From contig PXRN01000026.1 of assembly GCA_003021045.1 (NCBI GenBank), forward strand, positions 1-64,000: a DNA stretch of 64,000 bases. Reading direction: 5' to 3'. The notes under the pieces are model-generated. The model searched no databases. It worked only from the letters and a program-made list of their open reading frames with translations, and was not told where the DNA came from. This DNA comes from Halobacteriales archaeon QS_4_69_34 (GTDB taxonomy: Archaea; Halobacteriota; Halobacteria; Halobacteriales; Halococcaceae). Shown here piece after piece: positions 25,333 to 34,388 of this stretch. The position numbers were made by a program, and so were the translations under genes. Positions within the stretch are counted from its first letter, which is position 1. Each line of letters starts with the position of its first letter.

Positions 25333-27330
25333 ATGGGTAGCATCCTGCCGCTCCGCTCGCCCGTCGAGGACGGCCAGCACCGCGGCCCGCGGCTGGTCGG
25401 CATCGACGACGAGGCCGCCGACGAGGTGTTCGCGGCGCTGTCATCGGCGACCGCCCGGGCGATCCTCGGGACGCTCTACGAGCAGCCGGGGACGGTCTCC
25501 GATCTCGCGCGGGCGGCCGACACCTCCCTCCAGAACGTGCGCTACCACCTCGACAAGCTCGAGTCGGCGGGGCTGATCGAGGTCGTCGACACGTGGTACT
25601 CAGAACGGGGCACCGAGATGCCGGTGTACGCGCCCGCGGACGACTCGCTCGTCGTCTTCGCCGGCGAGGAGGAGGACCACTCGCTCCGGGCAGCGCTGTC
25701 GAGCCTGCTCGGCGGGGTCGGGCTGCTCGCGATCGTCGCCCTGGTGCTCGACCGGCTCGCGCGGACGTTCAGACTGGAGTCGCTGTTCGACGCCGATCCG
25801 TCGGTCGACCCGCCCGGGACGGAGATGCCGCCGGCGGGGACGACTGGAGCGCCGTCCGGGATCGCCGAACCGACCACCGGGACGACGCCCGCACCGACGG
25901 TTGTGGCACCCGGCGAGAGGTCCCCCACGACGGCGGTGGGTGACTCGACGACCGACGCTGTGAGGGCGACGGCCGACGTGACGGCGAGCCCGGGGGGACC
26001 GACGCCGACGGCTCCGGGGCGGTCGGCCGCCGGCTCGACGGCCGAGGCGACCCGAATCGAGCGAGCGACGCCCCGCCCGGACGGCGGGACCGGCGACGCT
26101 GTCACGGCGATCCCCGACAGCGCGACCGCACGACCGATGTCGACACCGGACCGGGACGCCGGAGCGGCGACGCCGGTTCCGGAGGACCCGATCGCGCAGG
26201 CATCCGCTACGCCGGACGCGACGGCCGCTTCGGGCTCGGCTCGGCCGGGCGACGGCAGCGATGGGGCCGCGGCGATAGACGACGGCGGAGGCGTCACCGA
26301 AACGGGACAGTCCCCCGAGCGGACACCCGATCGAGCGATCACGGACGGCGATCCCGCCGGGCCGCGGCAGGGAGAGCCCGTCGATGACGGCGACGGGGCG
26401 AGCGCTGGCGGCGACGAGATGGTGAGCGAAGAACCGAGCACGACCGACGGACAGCAGCCACAGCAAGCCACGGACGGGACGACCGGCGATGGGGAGACGC
26501 CCGCCGGCGACGGGGCGACGCCGGCGGACGACACGGCGATCGTTTCGAACGAGGGCGCCAGGGCCCGGACGGAGACGTCGGCGGCGACAACGAGTTCGGC
26601 GGAACGGACCGCGACCGCCGGGCGGGAAACCGGGACGGACGGGCGAGCACCCGAGACGACGGGGACGTCGTCGGCCACCGAGACGCCGCCGGGGACGACC
26701 GCGGAGTCGACGAGGACCACCACCACGGAGGCCGGCACGACGACGGCCGCGCCCAACGGAACCGCGACCGAGACGACGGCGCGCGGTGCCGGAACGACCC
26801 ACGCAGCCGGCGCGAACGCGACGCCGACGGCCACGACCGCCGCGAACACGACCACCGCGAACACGACCACCGCGGACGCGGCGAACGGAACGGCGGCCGA
26901 CGCGGCGGCGAACGCGACCGCGATCCCGACGGGACCGCCGACACCGATCGAATCGTCGGTGTTTCCCGGTTCGCTCGGGCACGGACACGACCCGTTCGCG
27001 CGAGCGCTCGACGCCACGGCAGTACACGCAACGACCGGACGTACGGTAGATGTACTCCCTCTACCGGCGGACGCGACCGTTCTCGCCGGCGCGCTCGTTC
27101 TCGTCTCGATCGTCTTCCGTGTTCTCGTGCTGACGTGGCTGTGCTCGCGTCCCTGCCGTGGGGCCGTCGGGTACGGAGCTGCCGTCTCCCACCTCGCAGC
27201 GACGTGCGCCGAGTGGCTGCGTATCTCGCTGCTCTACAGGACGTACGGGCGTCAGGCGCGCCTGCGCGGTGTCCTCGGGCGCGGTTCGTCCTCGGCGGCG
27301 CGGGGGCGAGCGATACAGAAGAGTCATTGA
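25333..27330 (+). CDS. Membrane-tethered ArsR-type winged-helix regulator with giant Thr-rich linker
   Basis: 665 aa. Residues 25-100 form a winged helix (DEVFAALSSATARAILGTLY, VSDLARAADTSLQNVRYHLD, LIEVVDTWYSERGTEMPVY). A first membrane segment covers about 124-140 (SSLLGGVGLLAIVALVL), then about 440 residues of Thr/Ala/Pro/Gly-rich low complexity (TTANTTTANTTTADAANGTA type) with many N-glycosylation sequons, then a second membrane segment near 580-602 and a short basic cytoplasmic tail. I infer a DNA-binding domain inside the cell and a mucin-like glycosylated stalk outside. ATG at 25333 matches the homologous N-terminus MGSILPLRSP; earlier ATG and TTG codons exist. Targets are unknown. Confidence 0.8.
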   Translation: MGSILPLRSPVEDGQHRGPRLVGIDDEAADEVFAALSSATARAILGTLYEQPGTVSDLARAADTSLQNVRYHLDKLESAGLIEVVDTWYSERGTEMPVYAPADDSLVVFAGEEEDHSLRAALSSLLGGVGLLAIVALVLDRLARTFRLESLFDADPSVDPPGTEMPPAGTTGAPSGIAEPTTGTTPAPTVVAPGERSPTTAVGDSTTDAVRATADVTASPGGPTPTAPGRSAAGSTAEATRIERATPRPDGGTGDAVTAIPDSATARPMSTPDRDAGAATPVPEDPIAQASATPDATAASGSARPGDGSDGAAAIDDGGGVTETGQSPERTPDRAITDGDPAGPRQGEPVDDGDGASAGGDEMVSEEPSTTDGQQPQQATDGTTGDGETPAGDGATPADDTAIVSNEGARARTETSAATTSSAERTATAGRETGTDGRAPETTGTSSATETPPGTTAESTRTTTTEAGTTTAAPNGTATETTARGAGTTHAAGANATPTATTAANTTTANTTTADAANGTAADAAANATAIPTGPPTPIESSVFPGSLGHGHDPFARALDATAVHATTGRTVDVLPLPADATVLAGALVLVSIVFRVLVLTWLCSRPCRGAVGYGAAVSHLAATCAEWLRISLLYRTYGRQARLRGVLGRGSSSAARGRAIQKSH

Positions 27331-27353
27331 GCGCGGCCTCCCTTCCCCACTCG

Positions 27354-27605
27354 ATGACCGCCTACACCGCTGTCGTGACGGTGCGGCTGAAGTCAGGGGT
27401 GCTCGATCCGGAGGCCGAGACCACGCGGACGGCCCTCGAGCGCCTCGGCTTCGAGCTCGACGGGCTCCGGGCGGCCGACCGCTTCGAAGTCGATCTGGAG
27501 GCCGACAGTCACGAGGCTGCCGCGGAACGCGCCGGCGCGATGGCCGAGCGCCTGCTCGCCAACCCGACCATCCACGACTACGCCATCGAGGTTGAGGCGC
27601 GATGA
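27354..27605 (+). CDS. purS: Phosphoribosylformylglycinamidine synthase subunit PurS
   Basis: 83 aa, full length for PurS: MTAYTAVVTVRLKSGVLDPE and ETTRTALERLGFELDGLRAA, then RFEVDLEADSHEAAAERA and NPTIHDYAIEVEA. It is the small structural subunit linking glutaminase PurQ and synthetase PurL in FGAM synthesis. purQ follows 52 bases later and is probably co-transcribed. Confidence 0.95.
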   Translation: MTAYTAVVTVRLKSGVLDPEAETTRTALERLGFELDGLRAADRFEVDLEADSHEAAAERAGAMAERLLANPTIHDYAIEVEAR

Positions 27606-27657
27606 CCGGTGTGCGTTCGATGATGGCACCCGACGAACCGCGCGGGAGGCGGGGACG

Positions 27658-28335
27658 GTGACGGTCACCGTCGTCCAGTTCGGCGGGTCGAACTGCGACC
27701 GGGACGCGGTGCGGGCGCTCCGGGCCGTGGACATCGACGCCGAGCGCGTCTGGCACGCCGACGGCCTGCCCGCCGACACGACGGGGGTCGTCCTCCCGGG
27801 CGGGTTCTCCTACGGTGACTACCTCCGGGCGGGCGCGATGGCCGGGCGCGCGCCGATAATCGAGGCGGTGCGCGCGGCCGCCGCCGAGGGCGTCCCCGTC
27901 CTCGGCGTCTGTAACGGCGCACAGATCGGCACCGAGTCCGGACTGGTCTCCGGCGCGTTCACCACCAACGCGAGCGCGCGCTTCCAGTGTGAGCGCGTCC
28001 ACCTCCGGGTCGAGAACCCGGAGACGCCGTGGACGCGCGCGTTCGAGGCGGGCGACGTGATCGAGCTGCCGATCGCCCACGGCGAGGGGCGCTTCGAGAT
28101 CGGTCGTGACGCGCTCGACGCACTCGACAGCGCGGATCGAGTGCTCTTTCGCTACTGCGACGCCGACGGACGGGTGACGGAGGCGGCGAATCCCAACGGG
28201 TCGACCGGCGCGGTCGCGGGCGTGCTCGGCGAGCGCGACTCCGTAGCGGTGCTGATGCCCCACCCCGAGCGCGCGGCGCTCGCCGAGTTCGGGGGCACCG
28301 ACGGCCGACCGATCCTGCGTGCGTTCGCGGAGTAG
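27658..28335 (+). CDS. purQ: Phosphoribosylformylglycinamidine synthase glutaminase subunit PurQ
   Basis: 225 aa class I glutamine amidotransferase. MTVTVVQFGGSNCDRDAVRA starts the domain; GVPVLGVCNGAQIGTESGLV has the nucleophile Cys in the GVCNGAQ elbow, and VLMPHPERAALAEF supplies the His/Glu. It delivers ammonia from glutamine to PurL. GTG at 27658 was chosen because the homologous first beta strand begins there; the frame is open upstream to 27592 without homology. Confidence 0.95.
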   Translation: MTVTVVQFGGSNCDRDAVRALRAVDIDAERVWHADGLPADTTGVVLPGGFSYGDYLRAGAMAGRAPIIEAVRAAAAEGVPVLGVCNGAQIGTESGLVSGAFTTNASARFQCERVHLRVENPETPWTRAFEAGDVIELPIAHGEGRFEIGRDALDALDSADRVLFRYCDADGRVTEAANPNGSTGAVAGVLGERDSVAVLMPHPERAALAEFGGTDGRPILRAFAE

Positions 28336-28574
28336 GACTTTTCAGCGGGGTTCGAGGGCGGCCACGGGTGAACGGGCGTGCTATCTCGCCGTCTGCCCCG
28401 CGTGTGACCTGCGGATCCCGGTCGCCGAGGAGGCGCGTCCGGTATGTAGGCCCCTCGACGCCGACCGGCGGCCGTAGCGGGGGTCGGCTCCCTCTCTCCT
28501 TGCTCCTCCTTCTCGTCTACGGCTGCTGGCTGTCCTCGACGAACCGTCGGCCCGCCTCGATCGTCGCACAACGG

Positions 28575-29645
28575 CTACCGCGCCAGCGGCATCCCGTAGC
28601 TCCGCTCGCGATCCATCACGGCCTCCCACGTCGTCTCACAATCACAGGCCACCTGCTCGAACACCGAGGGGTCCTGTCGCTTGTCGAAGTCCGTTATCGC
28701 GGTCTGGACGCGGTCGTCGCACTCGCCGCAGTTGTGTGGCCCGCGGTCGGAGCCGTGGCCCACCGGGTCGGAGACGACGATGGCGTCGGCATCGGCGGTC
28801 TCTTCGAGGACCTCGACCACCGACCAGAGCCACGGCGGGCGGTAGCCGCCGGCGTGATACAGATCCTCGACCATGGTGTGACGTTGGACGTTACAGGGGT
28901 TCATCGAGACGGTGTGGGCGTGTGCGGCACAGCGCCGGACCGAGGCGACCATGTCCGCGACGGCCTCGCGCTCGGTCAGAAACGGGGGTTTGAGGAGGAG
29001 GTAGGCCTTGATCTCCGCGCCCACACGGCTGGCCTCCTCGCTGGCGGCGACGAACTCGGAGAACTCGAAGTACTTGTTCACACAGTCCCGGCGTACGCGG
29101 TCGGTGGCGGTCTCGAGCCCGACCGCGACGTCGACCGCCAGCCCGCGGTCGGTGAAGTCGACGAGGCGGTCGCGCTCGACGAAGTCGGGCAGTGACTCGA
29201 CGACGAGGCGCTCGCGGTCGGCGAACGTCTCGGCGACCGCGTCGCGGCTCTCGGGTGGAACCTCGCGCTCGTCGAGGAAGCTCCCGGAGGTGTAGATCTT
29301 CACGAGCGGGGCGGGCTCCGCGGCGTGTTCGCGCTCGTGGGCGAGGCAGGCGTCGAGCTGATCTACGAGGGCGTCGTGAGCGACGGTCCCGCCCTCGACG
29401 CTTTCGGCGACGTAGCCACACATCGTACAGCCGCCGGCGCGCGCCCACCGACAGCCCCCGGTGTTGAGGACGATCGTCAGCGATCGCTTCACGCCCTTCG
29501 GAGTACGGTCCTCGTCGAGCCACACCCGCGTCGGCTCGTGTGGATCGTAGGTCCGGTCGTTGCGCGCGCGAACCTCGCGCATCACGGCGTTGTGGGCGTC
29601 CATGCCCCGCCCGTGTTCTCTCGACTCGGGGCTCGGCTGGCTCAT
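28575..29645 (-). CDS. raSEA: Archaeosine biosynthesis radical SAM protein RaSEA
   Basis: 356 aa. TIVLNTGGCRWARAGGCTMC and GYVAESVEGG show the unusual C65-x7-C73-x2-C76 cluster motif of RaSEA. APLVKIYTSGSFLDEREVPP, VESLPDFVERDRLVDF and AVGLETATDRVRRDCVNKYF fill the radical SAM barrel; MNPCNVQRHTMVEDLYHAGG and NCGECDDRV lie in the C-terminal part. RaSEA works with ArcS (lysine-modified preQ0 tRNA) to form archaeosine-15 in tRNA. ArcS is not in this window. ATG at 29645 gives MSQPSPESRE; a GTAGCGGTATAATC box lies about 25 bases upstream. Confidence 0.9.
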   Translation of the reverse strand: MSQPSPESREHGRGMDAHNAVMREVRARNDRTYDPHEPTRVWLDEDRTPKGVKRSLTIVLNTGGCRWARAGGCTMCGYVAESVEGGTVAHDALVDQLDACLAHEREHAAEPAPLVKIYTSGSFLDEREVPPESRDAVAETFADRERLVVESLPDFVERDRLVDFTDRGLAVDVAVGLETATDRVRRDCVNKYFEFSEFVAASEEASRVGAEIKAYLLLKPPFLTEREAVADMVASVRRCAAHAHTVSMNPCNVQRHTMVEDLYHAGGYRPPWLWSVVEVLEETADADAIVVSDPVGHGSDRGPHNCGECDDRVQTAITDFDKRQDPSVFEQVACDCETTWEAVMDRERSYGMPLAR

Positions 29646-29982
29646 TACCGGGGCTACCCACCGTAGCGGTATAATCTCGGCGTCCCGGATCCGCTCGGCC
29701 CCAGTTCGTGAGCACGATAGGGCCAGGGTGAACCGGCCGGACGCGTTCGTCCACGCGGGCCGACGAAATCGGCGAACGGCTCGTCCGGCACCGGGGAGGA
29801 CGGGGTTCGACGGCGGACGCGCGATGGAGCCGAGCGTCCCGCGATCGCGACGGCCTCTCCGAACACCAGAAGGATTCCTCGACGGCCACGGAACGTGGGG
29901 AAAAAGAGGGAGGAGAGCGGAGAGACCCCCATCGCCGGGTCGGGATGGAAACGCCCATGCCCGCCGGTCCGGAAGGCCGGCC
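29646..29982. other. Intergenic between divergent genes, 337 bases
   Basis: Contains the raSEA TATA-like box (ggtataatc near 29667-29675) and the upstream region of the FAD oxidoreductase. I see no ORF, RNA or repeat. Confidence 0.5.
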
Positions 29983-31401
29983 ATGATCGGCATCGTCGGC
30001 GGCGGGATCGCCGGGCTGGCTGCGGCCCACCGCCTCCAGCGCCACGGCCACGCGGTCCACGTCTTCGAGGCGAGCCCCGAGGTCGGGGGACTCGCGGCCA
30101 CCCACGAGACGGCGGGCGATCGGATCGAGGCGTTCTACCACCACCTCTCGAAATCGGAGGAGACGATCGTCGAGCTCGCCGGGGAGCTCGGGCTGGACGA
30201 GGCGGTGGAGTGGCGGGTGGGCAAGAACGCCTACTACGTCGACGGCGTGGTCCACCCCCTCGACAAGCCGTGGGAGATCCTCGCCTACCCGCATCTGAGC
30301 CTCCACGACAAGTTCCGGCTCGCCATGCTGCTGCTCGAAGTCGACGTGCGCGGCGGTCGACCCCGGTTCGACACCTACGACGACCTCGCGGCGTTCGAGG
30401 ACGTGCCGATCAAACAGTTCCTGCTCGCCCACACCACCCGGGGAGTCTACGAGAACTTCTGGGAGCCGCTGCTGGACGCGAAGTTCGGCTCCCGGAAGGA
30501 AGAGGTCAGCGCGGCGTGGCTCCTGGGAAGAATCAAGTTCCGCGGCGAGCGCGACCTCCTCCGGGGCGAGATCCTGGGGTACTTCGAGGGGGGCTTCCAC
30601 CGGCTGATCGAGGCCCTCGTCGAGAGCGTCGGCCGCGAGAACGTCACCACCGGCGCGCGTGTGAGCGACGTCGGCGTCGGCCTCGCCGGAGGCAGCGTCG
30701 AGTCGCTCACCGTCGAAGCGCCGGGCGGAACCGAGACCCACGACGTCGGTGGCGTGGTCGTCGCCGCGATGCCCGATGTCCTCGAAGAGCTGACGGGCTA
30801 TTCCTGCGCGATCGACTTCCAGGGCACGGTGTGCTCGGTGTTCGCGATGGACGAGCCCCTCACCGATACCTACTGGCTCAACGTCGCCGACGAGGCTCCC
30901 TTCGGTGCGCTCATCGAGCACACCAACTTCGTGCCCCCCGAACGCTACGGCGGCGAACACCTGCTGTACGCGGCGAGCTACATCCAGCGTCCAGCGGAGC
31001 GCCTCTGGCGGATGAGCGACGAGGCAGTCGAGGAACACTGGACGAGCGGCATCGAGGACCTGTTCCCCGCCTTCGACAGGGAATCGATCCGGTGGATCGA
31101 GACGGCGCGCAACCCCCGCACCGCACCGGTCTACGAGCGCGGCTACCTCGAGATGGTGGTGCCCTACGACCTCGGCGCGGCGGTCGCGGAGGGCGTCTAC
31201 TACGCCGGGATGGCGAGCCGGGCGCAGTACCCCGAGCGCAGCCTCAATGGCGGCGTCGAGGCCGGCTACGCGTGTGCGGACCTGATCGCGGAGAAGGCCG
31301 GTTCGGCGGGCGCGGGGAGAGCAGGAACCGGGCGCGTCGCGGCCGACGCCGAAACGGTCGGCGACGGCGGAGCGGTTAGTGACGAGCAAAGCGGTCGGTG
31401 A
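29983..31401 (+). CDS. FAD-dependent amine-oxidase-like oxidoreductase (protoporphyrinogen-oxidase type)
   Basis: 472 aa. MIGIVGGGIAGLAAAHRLQR is the FAD-binding Rossmann motif, followed by VFEASPEVGGLAATHETAGD with the conserved GG loop. AFYHHLSKSEETIVELAGEL, FWEPLLDAKFGSRKEEVSAA and GYFEGGFHRLIEALVESVGR match the UDP-galactopyranose mutase / protoporphyrinogen oxidase-like branch. GVYYAGMASRAQYPERSLNG is the C-terminal FAD contact. Such haloarchaeal enzymes are suspected in surface-glycan or terpenoid metabolism; the substrate is not known. The last 35 residues are Ala/Gly-rich and probably disordered. Confidence 0.83.
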   Translation: MIGIVGGGIAGLAAAHRLQRHGHAVHVFEASPEVGGLAATHETAGDRIEAFYHHLSKSEETIVELAGELGLDEAVEWRVGKNAYYVDGVVHPLDKPWEILAYPHLSLHDKFRLAMLLLEVDVRGGRPRFDTYDDLAAFEDVPIKQFLLAHTTRGVYENFWEPLLDAKFGSRKEEVSAAWLLGRIKFRGERDLLRGEILGYFEGGFHRLIEALVESVGRENVTTGARVSDVGVGLAGGSVESLTVEAPGGTETHDVGGVVVAAMPDVLEELTGYSCAIDFQGTVCSVFAMDEPLTDTYWLNVADEAPFGALIEHTNFVPPERYGGEHLLYAASYIQRPAERLWRMSDEAVEEHWTSGIEDLFPAFDRESIRWIETARNPRTAPVYERGYLEMVVPYDLGAAVAEGVYYAGMASRAQYPERSLNGGVEAGYACADLIAEKAGSAGAGRAGTGRVAADAETVGDGGAVSDEQSGR

Positions 31402-31461
31402 CGGTAAAGGGACCAGCAACGGGCTGAGCCGCTTCTCTCCCGGGGAGCGGTTTCGAGTGCG

Positions 31462-31629
31462 TCAGAGGGTGCCGAGTAGCCAGAAGAGGAGACTGAAGAA
31501 GAACCCCGAAAAAACGAGCACGAGCAGGAGCAGCGCGACCCACCGCCGTCCAGCCGATGGAATGGACGGAACCTGATCGGGGAAGTACGGCGACAGCGGG
31601 TCGTTCCGATCCGGTTCGTCCGTGGCCAT
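31462..31629 (-). CDS. Small membrane protein (55 aa)
   Basis: ATG at 31629 to TGA at 31464-31462. The 55-residue product begins MATDEPDRNDPLSPYFPDQV, an acidic soluble head, followed by PSIPSAGRRW and one strongly hydrophobic segment, residues 31-55 (VALLLLVLVFSGFFFSLLFW then LLGTL). The amphipathic break, typical codon use and position directly downstream of the DUF6149-like gene on the same strand support a real short gene. The function is unknown; it may be a membrane-bound accessory peptide. Confidence 0.65.
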   Translation of the reverse strand: MATDEPDRNDPLSPYFPDQVPSIPSAGRRWVALLLLVLVFSGFFFSLLFWLLGTL

Positions 31630-31740
31630 GTGTAGCTGCAACCGTCTCCGCCAATAAGCATTTTCCGCCGTCGCTGAGACTGGTATCGGAGGTCCGCCCG
31701 GCGGCCGTGACCCGCAGCGAGACGGCTCGCGCTCTCGCAG

Positions 31741-32373
31741 TCAGTCGGCGCGCGCCTCCTCGTCGGCGTCCGCACCCTCGGCGCTCGCGGCGTCGTCGGC
31801 GCTCACACCGGGCGCGTCGGTCACGTCGACCGCCTCGGGTTCGTCCTGCCCGCCGACGAGCACCTCGCCGTCGGGACCCTGGACGTAGACGTCGTCGGCG
31901 AAGCCGCCCTCGGCGTGGGGGTGCTCGGGATCGTCGAGCTTCTCGGGGGTCGAGGGGGCCTCGGGAATCCCGTCCGCGGGTTCGAACTTCCCGAGCGGGT
32001 CCGCGATGGTGATCTCGAACGTCTCGAAGAAATCCCGGTAGCGGTCGTAGTGGGCGTCGAGCTCCTCGACCGGGAACTCCATCATCTCGGTCCAGCCGTG
32101 GTTGTAGAAGTCGAAGTTCGCCTGCACGTGAGTGATCTCGCGGGCGGCGGCCTCGGTGTAGCCCGCGTTCAGCGCCGCCAGATAGCTGTCCATCGTCGCG
32201 TCGAAGAAGCCGTCGAGGTGGGGGCGGCGCTCCTCGGCGTGGGCCGGGTCGGCCTTCCCGGCGAAGACGTTCGTGTGGAGATCGACGAGCTTCTCGACCG
32301 CGAGGTCGCCGATGACGGGCAGCGTCAGCGCCTTCTTTGCCGCGAAGTGGCGCACGGTCTGGTTGATCTTCAT
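31741..32373 (-). CDS. Conserved haloarchaeal protein (DUF6149-like)
   Basis: 210 aa. MKINQTVRHFAAKKALTLPV, ITHVQANFDFYNHGWTEMME and FFETFEITIADPLGKFEPAD are blocks of a family confined to haloarchaea that I recall as DUF6149. It is mostly helical and soluble, with an acidic Ala/Asp-rich tail (last about 40 residues). The start MKINQTV is the conserved N-terminus. The small membrane protein gene follows on the same strand 111 bases later. Function unknown. Confidence 0.75.
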   Translation of the reverse strand: MKINQTVRHFAAKKALTLPVIGDLAVEKLVDLHTNVFAGKADPAHAEERRPHLDGFFDATMDSYLAALNAGYTEAAAREITHVQANFDFYNHGWTEMMEFPVEELDAHYDRYRDFFETFEITIADPLGKFEPADGIPEAPSTPEKLDDPEHPHAEGGFADDVYVQGPDGEVLVGGQDEPEAVDVTDAPGVSADDAASAEGADADEEARAD

Positions 32374-32557
32374 GCCCGTCGCTTCGAGCGCGAGCGTAAT
32401 CAACCCACCGCCCGCCCGTCGATGGGGACTCTCCCCCGGCACGTCGCGTCGGGCCCTTGCTTCCGTACTGCTTTCGAGCGGAGGGGAAAGCCGCGCTCGA
32501 CGAGGGTGGAGGCGTTCGGATAGTAATTCACATTACCCCGGAGGACGGACCGAACGT

Positions 32558-33793
32558 ATGAGCGAGTCCTACGTGATCATCGGGGACGGGATCGCGGGCA
32601 GCTCCACGGCCGAGACCATCCGTGAGGCCGATCCCGACGGGGAGATCACGGTGATCACGGACGAGGGCGAGGCCCTCTACAACCGCATCCTCATCAAGGA
32701 GTTCGCCAAGGGCAAGCTACCCGAAGCGCCCATCTCGATCCACGACCCGGACTGGTACGACGAGCGCGACATCGACCTCCAGCTAGACACCCACGTCACG
32801 ACGGTCGACACCGACGCCCACGAGCTCCACACCCACGAGGGGGCGGTCGTCGCCTACGACGAGCTGCTCGTCGCCACAGGGGGTACGCCCGTTCAGCTCC
32901 CCGTGCCCAACTCCGACGCCGAGGGCATCCACCACTTCTGGACGTTCGAGGACGCCCGCGCCATCGCCGACCACGCCGAGACGGCCGACACCGGGGTGGT
33001 CGTCGGGGCCGGCCTGCTGGGGATCGACCTCGCCGCGATCTGTGCCGCCCAGGAGGTCGACGCACACTACCTGATGCGCGGAAACTCGTGGTGGCGCTAC
33101 GCGCTCTCACAGGAGGGCGCGGACATCATCCACGGCGCGCTCGAAGAGCGCGACGTCACCCCGGTGTTCGACAGCGGCGTCGACCGCTTCGACGTCGAGG
33201 GGGGCCACGTCGTCTCGGCGACCGACCCCGACGGCGAGACCTACGACGCCGACTTCGCCGGCGTCGCCATCGGTCTGGACTTCAACCTCGAACTGCTCCA
33301 GGACACCGATGTCAAGCTCAAGGACGGCGTCGTCGTCGACGAGTACATGCAGACGAACGTCGAGGACGTCTACGCCGCGGGTGATCTCACGCGGTTTTAC
33401 GATTCGATCCTCGACGAGTACGCCCAGAACGGCTCGTGGGGCTCGGCGAAACAGCAGGGCGCGGTCGCCGGCAAACACATGGTCGACGGGGAGGCCGAGC
33501 CCTTCCGGTGGGTCTCCTCGTACTCGATCACGCACTTCGACTTTCCGTTTCTCTCCTTCGGTCACCCGACGCTCGGCGACGACCACGCCGAGGCGAAGTT
33601 CGGCGAGACTGAGTGGCGCAGGCTCGCGTTCAAGGACGGCAAGATCGTCGGCGGCGTCCTCATCGGCGACCTCGCCCCCCAGACGAAGTACAAACAGCTC
33701 ATCCGCGAGGAGCGCGTCGTCGCCGACCAGAAGGAGGTGCTGATGGCCGAAACGGTCGACCTCGACGACCTCGCGCCCGCCCCCGAACAGTAA
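32558..33793 (+). CDS. NAD(P)/FAD-dependent oxidoreductase (NirB/rubredoxin-reductase-like)
   Basis: 411 aa two-dinucleotide-fold flavoprotein. SYVIIGDGIAGSSTAETIRE binds FAD, DTGVVVGAGLLGIDLAAICA binds NAD(P)H, and EDVYAAGDLTRFYDSILDEY is the C-terminal FAD motif. GEALYNRILIKEFAKGKLPE is typical of the nitrite-reductase large-subunit/rubredoxin-reductase group. No redox Cys pair is present, so it is not a thioredoxin-reductase-type enzyme. The electron acceptor is unknown; one possibility is a ferredoxin or rubredoxin encoded elsewhere. Confidence 0.85.
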   Translation: MSESYVIIGDGIAGSSTAETIREADPDGEITVITDEGEALYNRILIKEFAKGKLPEAPISIHDPDWYDERDIDLQLDTHVTTVDTDAHELHTHEGAVVAYDELLVATGGTPVQLPVPNSDAEGIHHFWTFEDARAIADHAETADTGVVVGAGLLGIDLAAICAAQEVDAHYLMRGNSWWRYALSQEGADIIHGALEERDVTPVFDSGVDRFDVEGGHVVSATDPDGETYDADFAGVAIGLDFNLELLQDTDVKLKDGVVVDEYMQTNVEDVYAAGDLTRFYDSILDEYAQNGSWGSAKQQGAVAGKHMVDGEAEPFRWVSSYSITHFDFPFLSFGHPTLGDDHAEAKFGETEWRRLAFKDGKIVGGVLIGDLAPQTKYKQLIREERVVADQKEVLMAETVDLDDLAPAPEQ

Positions 33794-33917
33794 CGGACGG
33801 TCGTGGGACGACCGGCCGTCCCAGCCACGGATCACGCGATAGATGCCCGTCGATCGGGGTGAACCCTCGACCGCCCGCATCGAAGCCGTTTTGCCCGCTC
33901 CGTGCCGACCACGGGGC

Positions 33918-34331
33918 ATGAACGGCGGCAGCGGCGACATGACGCTCGCCTTCGAGCTCGACTCGTTGCAGGCGCTCTCGAACCCGACGGAAGTGTTCTC
34001 GGACGCCCGCCAGTGGACCGAGTACGTCGGCGTAATCTCCGAGCAGCCGACCTACGTGGTGACGAACTTCACGCGGAAGAATCGCATCCGCCAGGATTTC
34101 TTCTCCGGTCCGCGGGGCCGCCGCGAGAGCCTCGAGAACGTCGCCAGCCAGTTCGACACCGAGCGCCACGTCTTCGTCGGCACGGGCGAGGAGGATCGCG
34201 CGCTCGCCGAAGAGGTGGGCTGGGAGTACGTCGCTCTCGAAGACGCCGCCGACGCCGCCGACTGGACGCTGGCCGACGCCACAGGGACCGAGCCGGCCCC
34301 CGAGCCCGAGACGCGCGAGGACTGGCCGTAG
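33918..34331 (+). CDS. Conserved haloarchaeal protein (DUF7124-like)
   Basis: 137 aa. MTLAFELDSLQALSNPTEVF, DARQWTEYVGVISEQPTYVV, TNFTRKNRIRQDFFSGPRGR and TERHVFVGTGEEDRALAEEV, then GWEYVALEDAA, form a compact alpha-beta domain common in haloarchaea (DUF7124 as I recall). The tail is acidic and Pro-rich. Soluble, function unknown. An internal ATG at 33939 (MTLAFEL) is an alternative start that would remove seven Gly/Ser-rich residues. Confidence 0.72.
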   Translation: MNGGSGDMTLAFELDSLQALSNPTEVFSDARQWTEYVGVISEQPTYVVTNFTRKNRIRQDFFSGPRGRRESLENVASQFDTERHVFVGTGEEDRALAEEVGWEYVALEDAADAADWTLADATGTEPAPEPETREDWP

Positions 34332-34388
34332 CTCCGTCCGGCCACGAGGGAGCCGTGATTTAAGGGGTGACCGGGAGGAAGACCGGCC

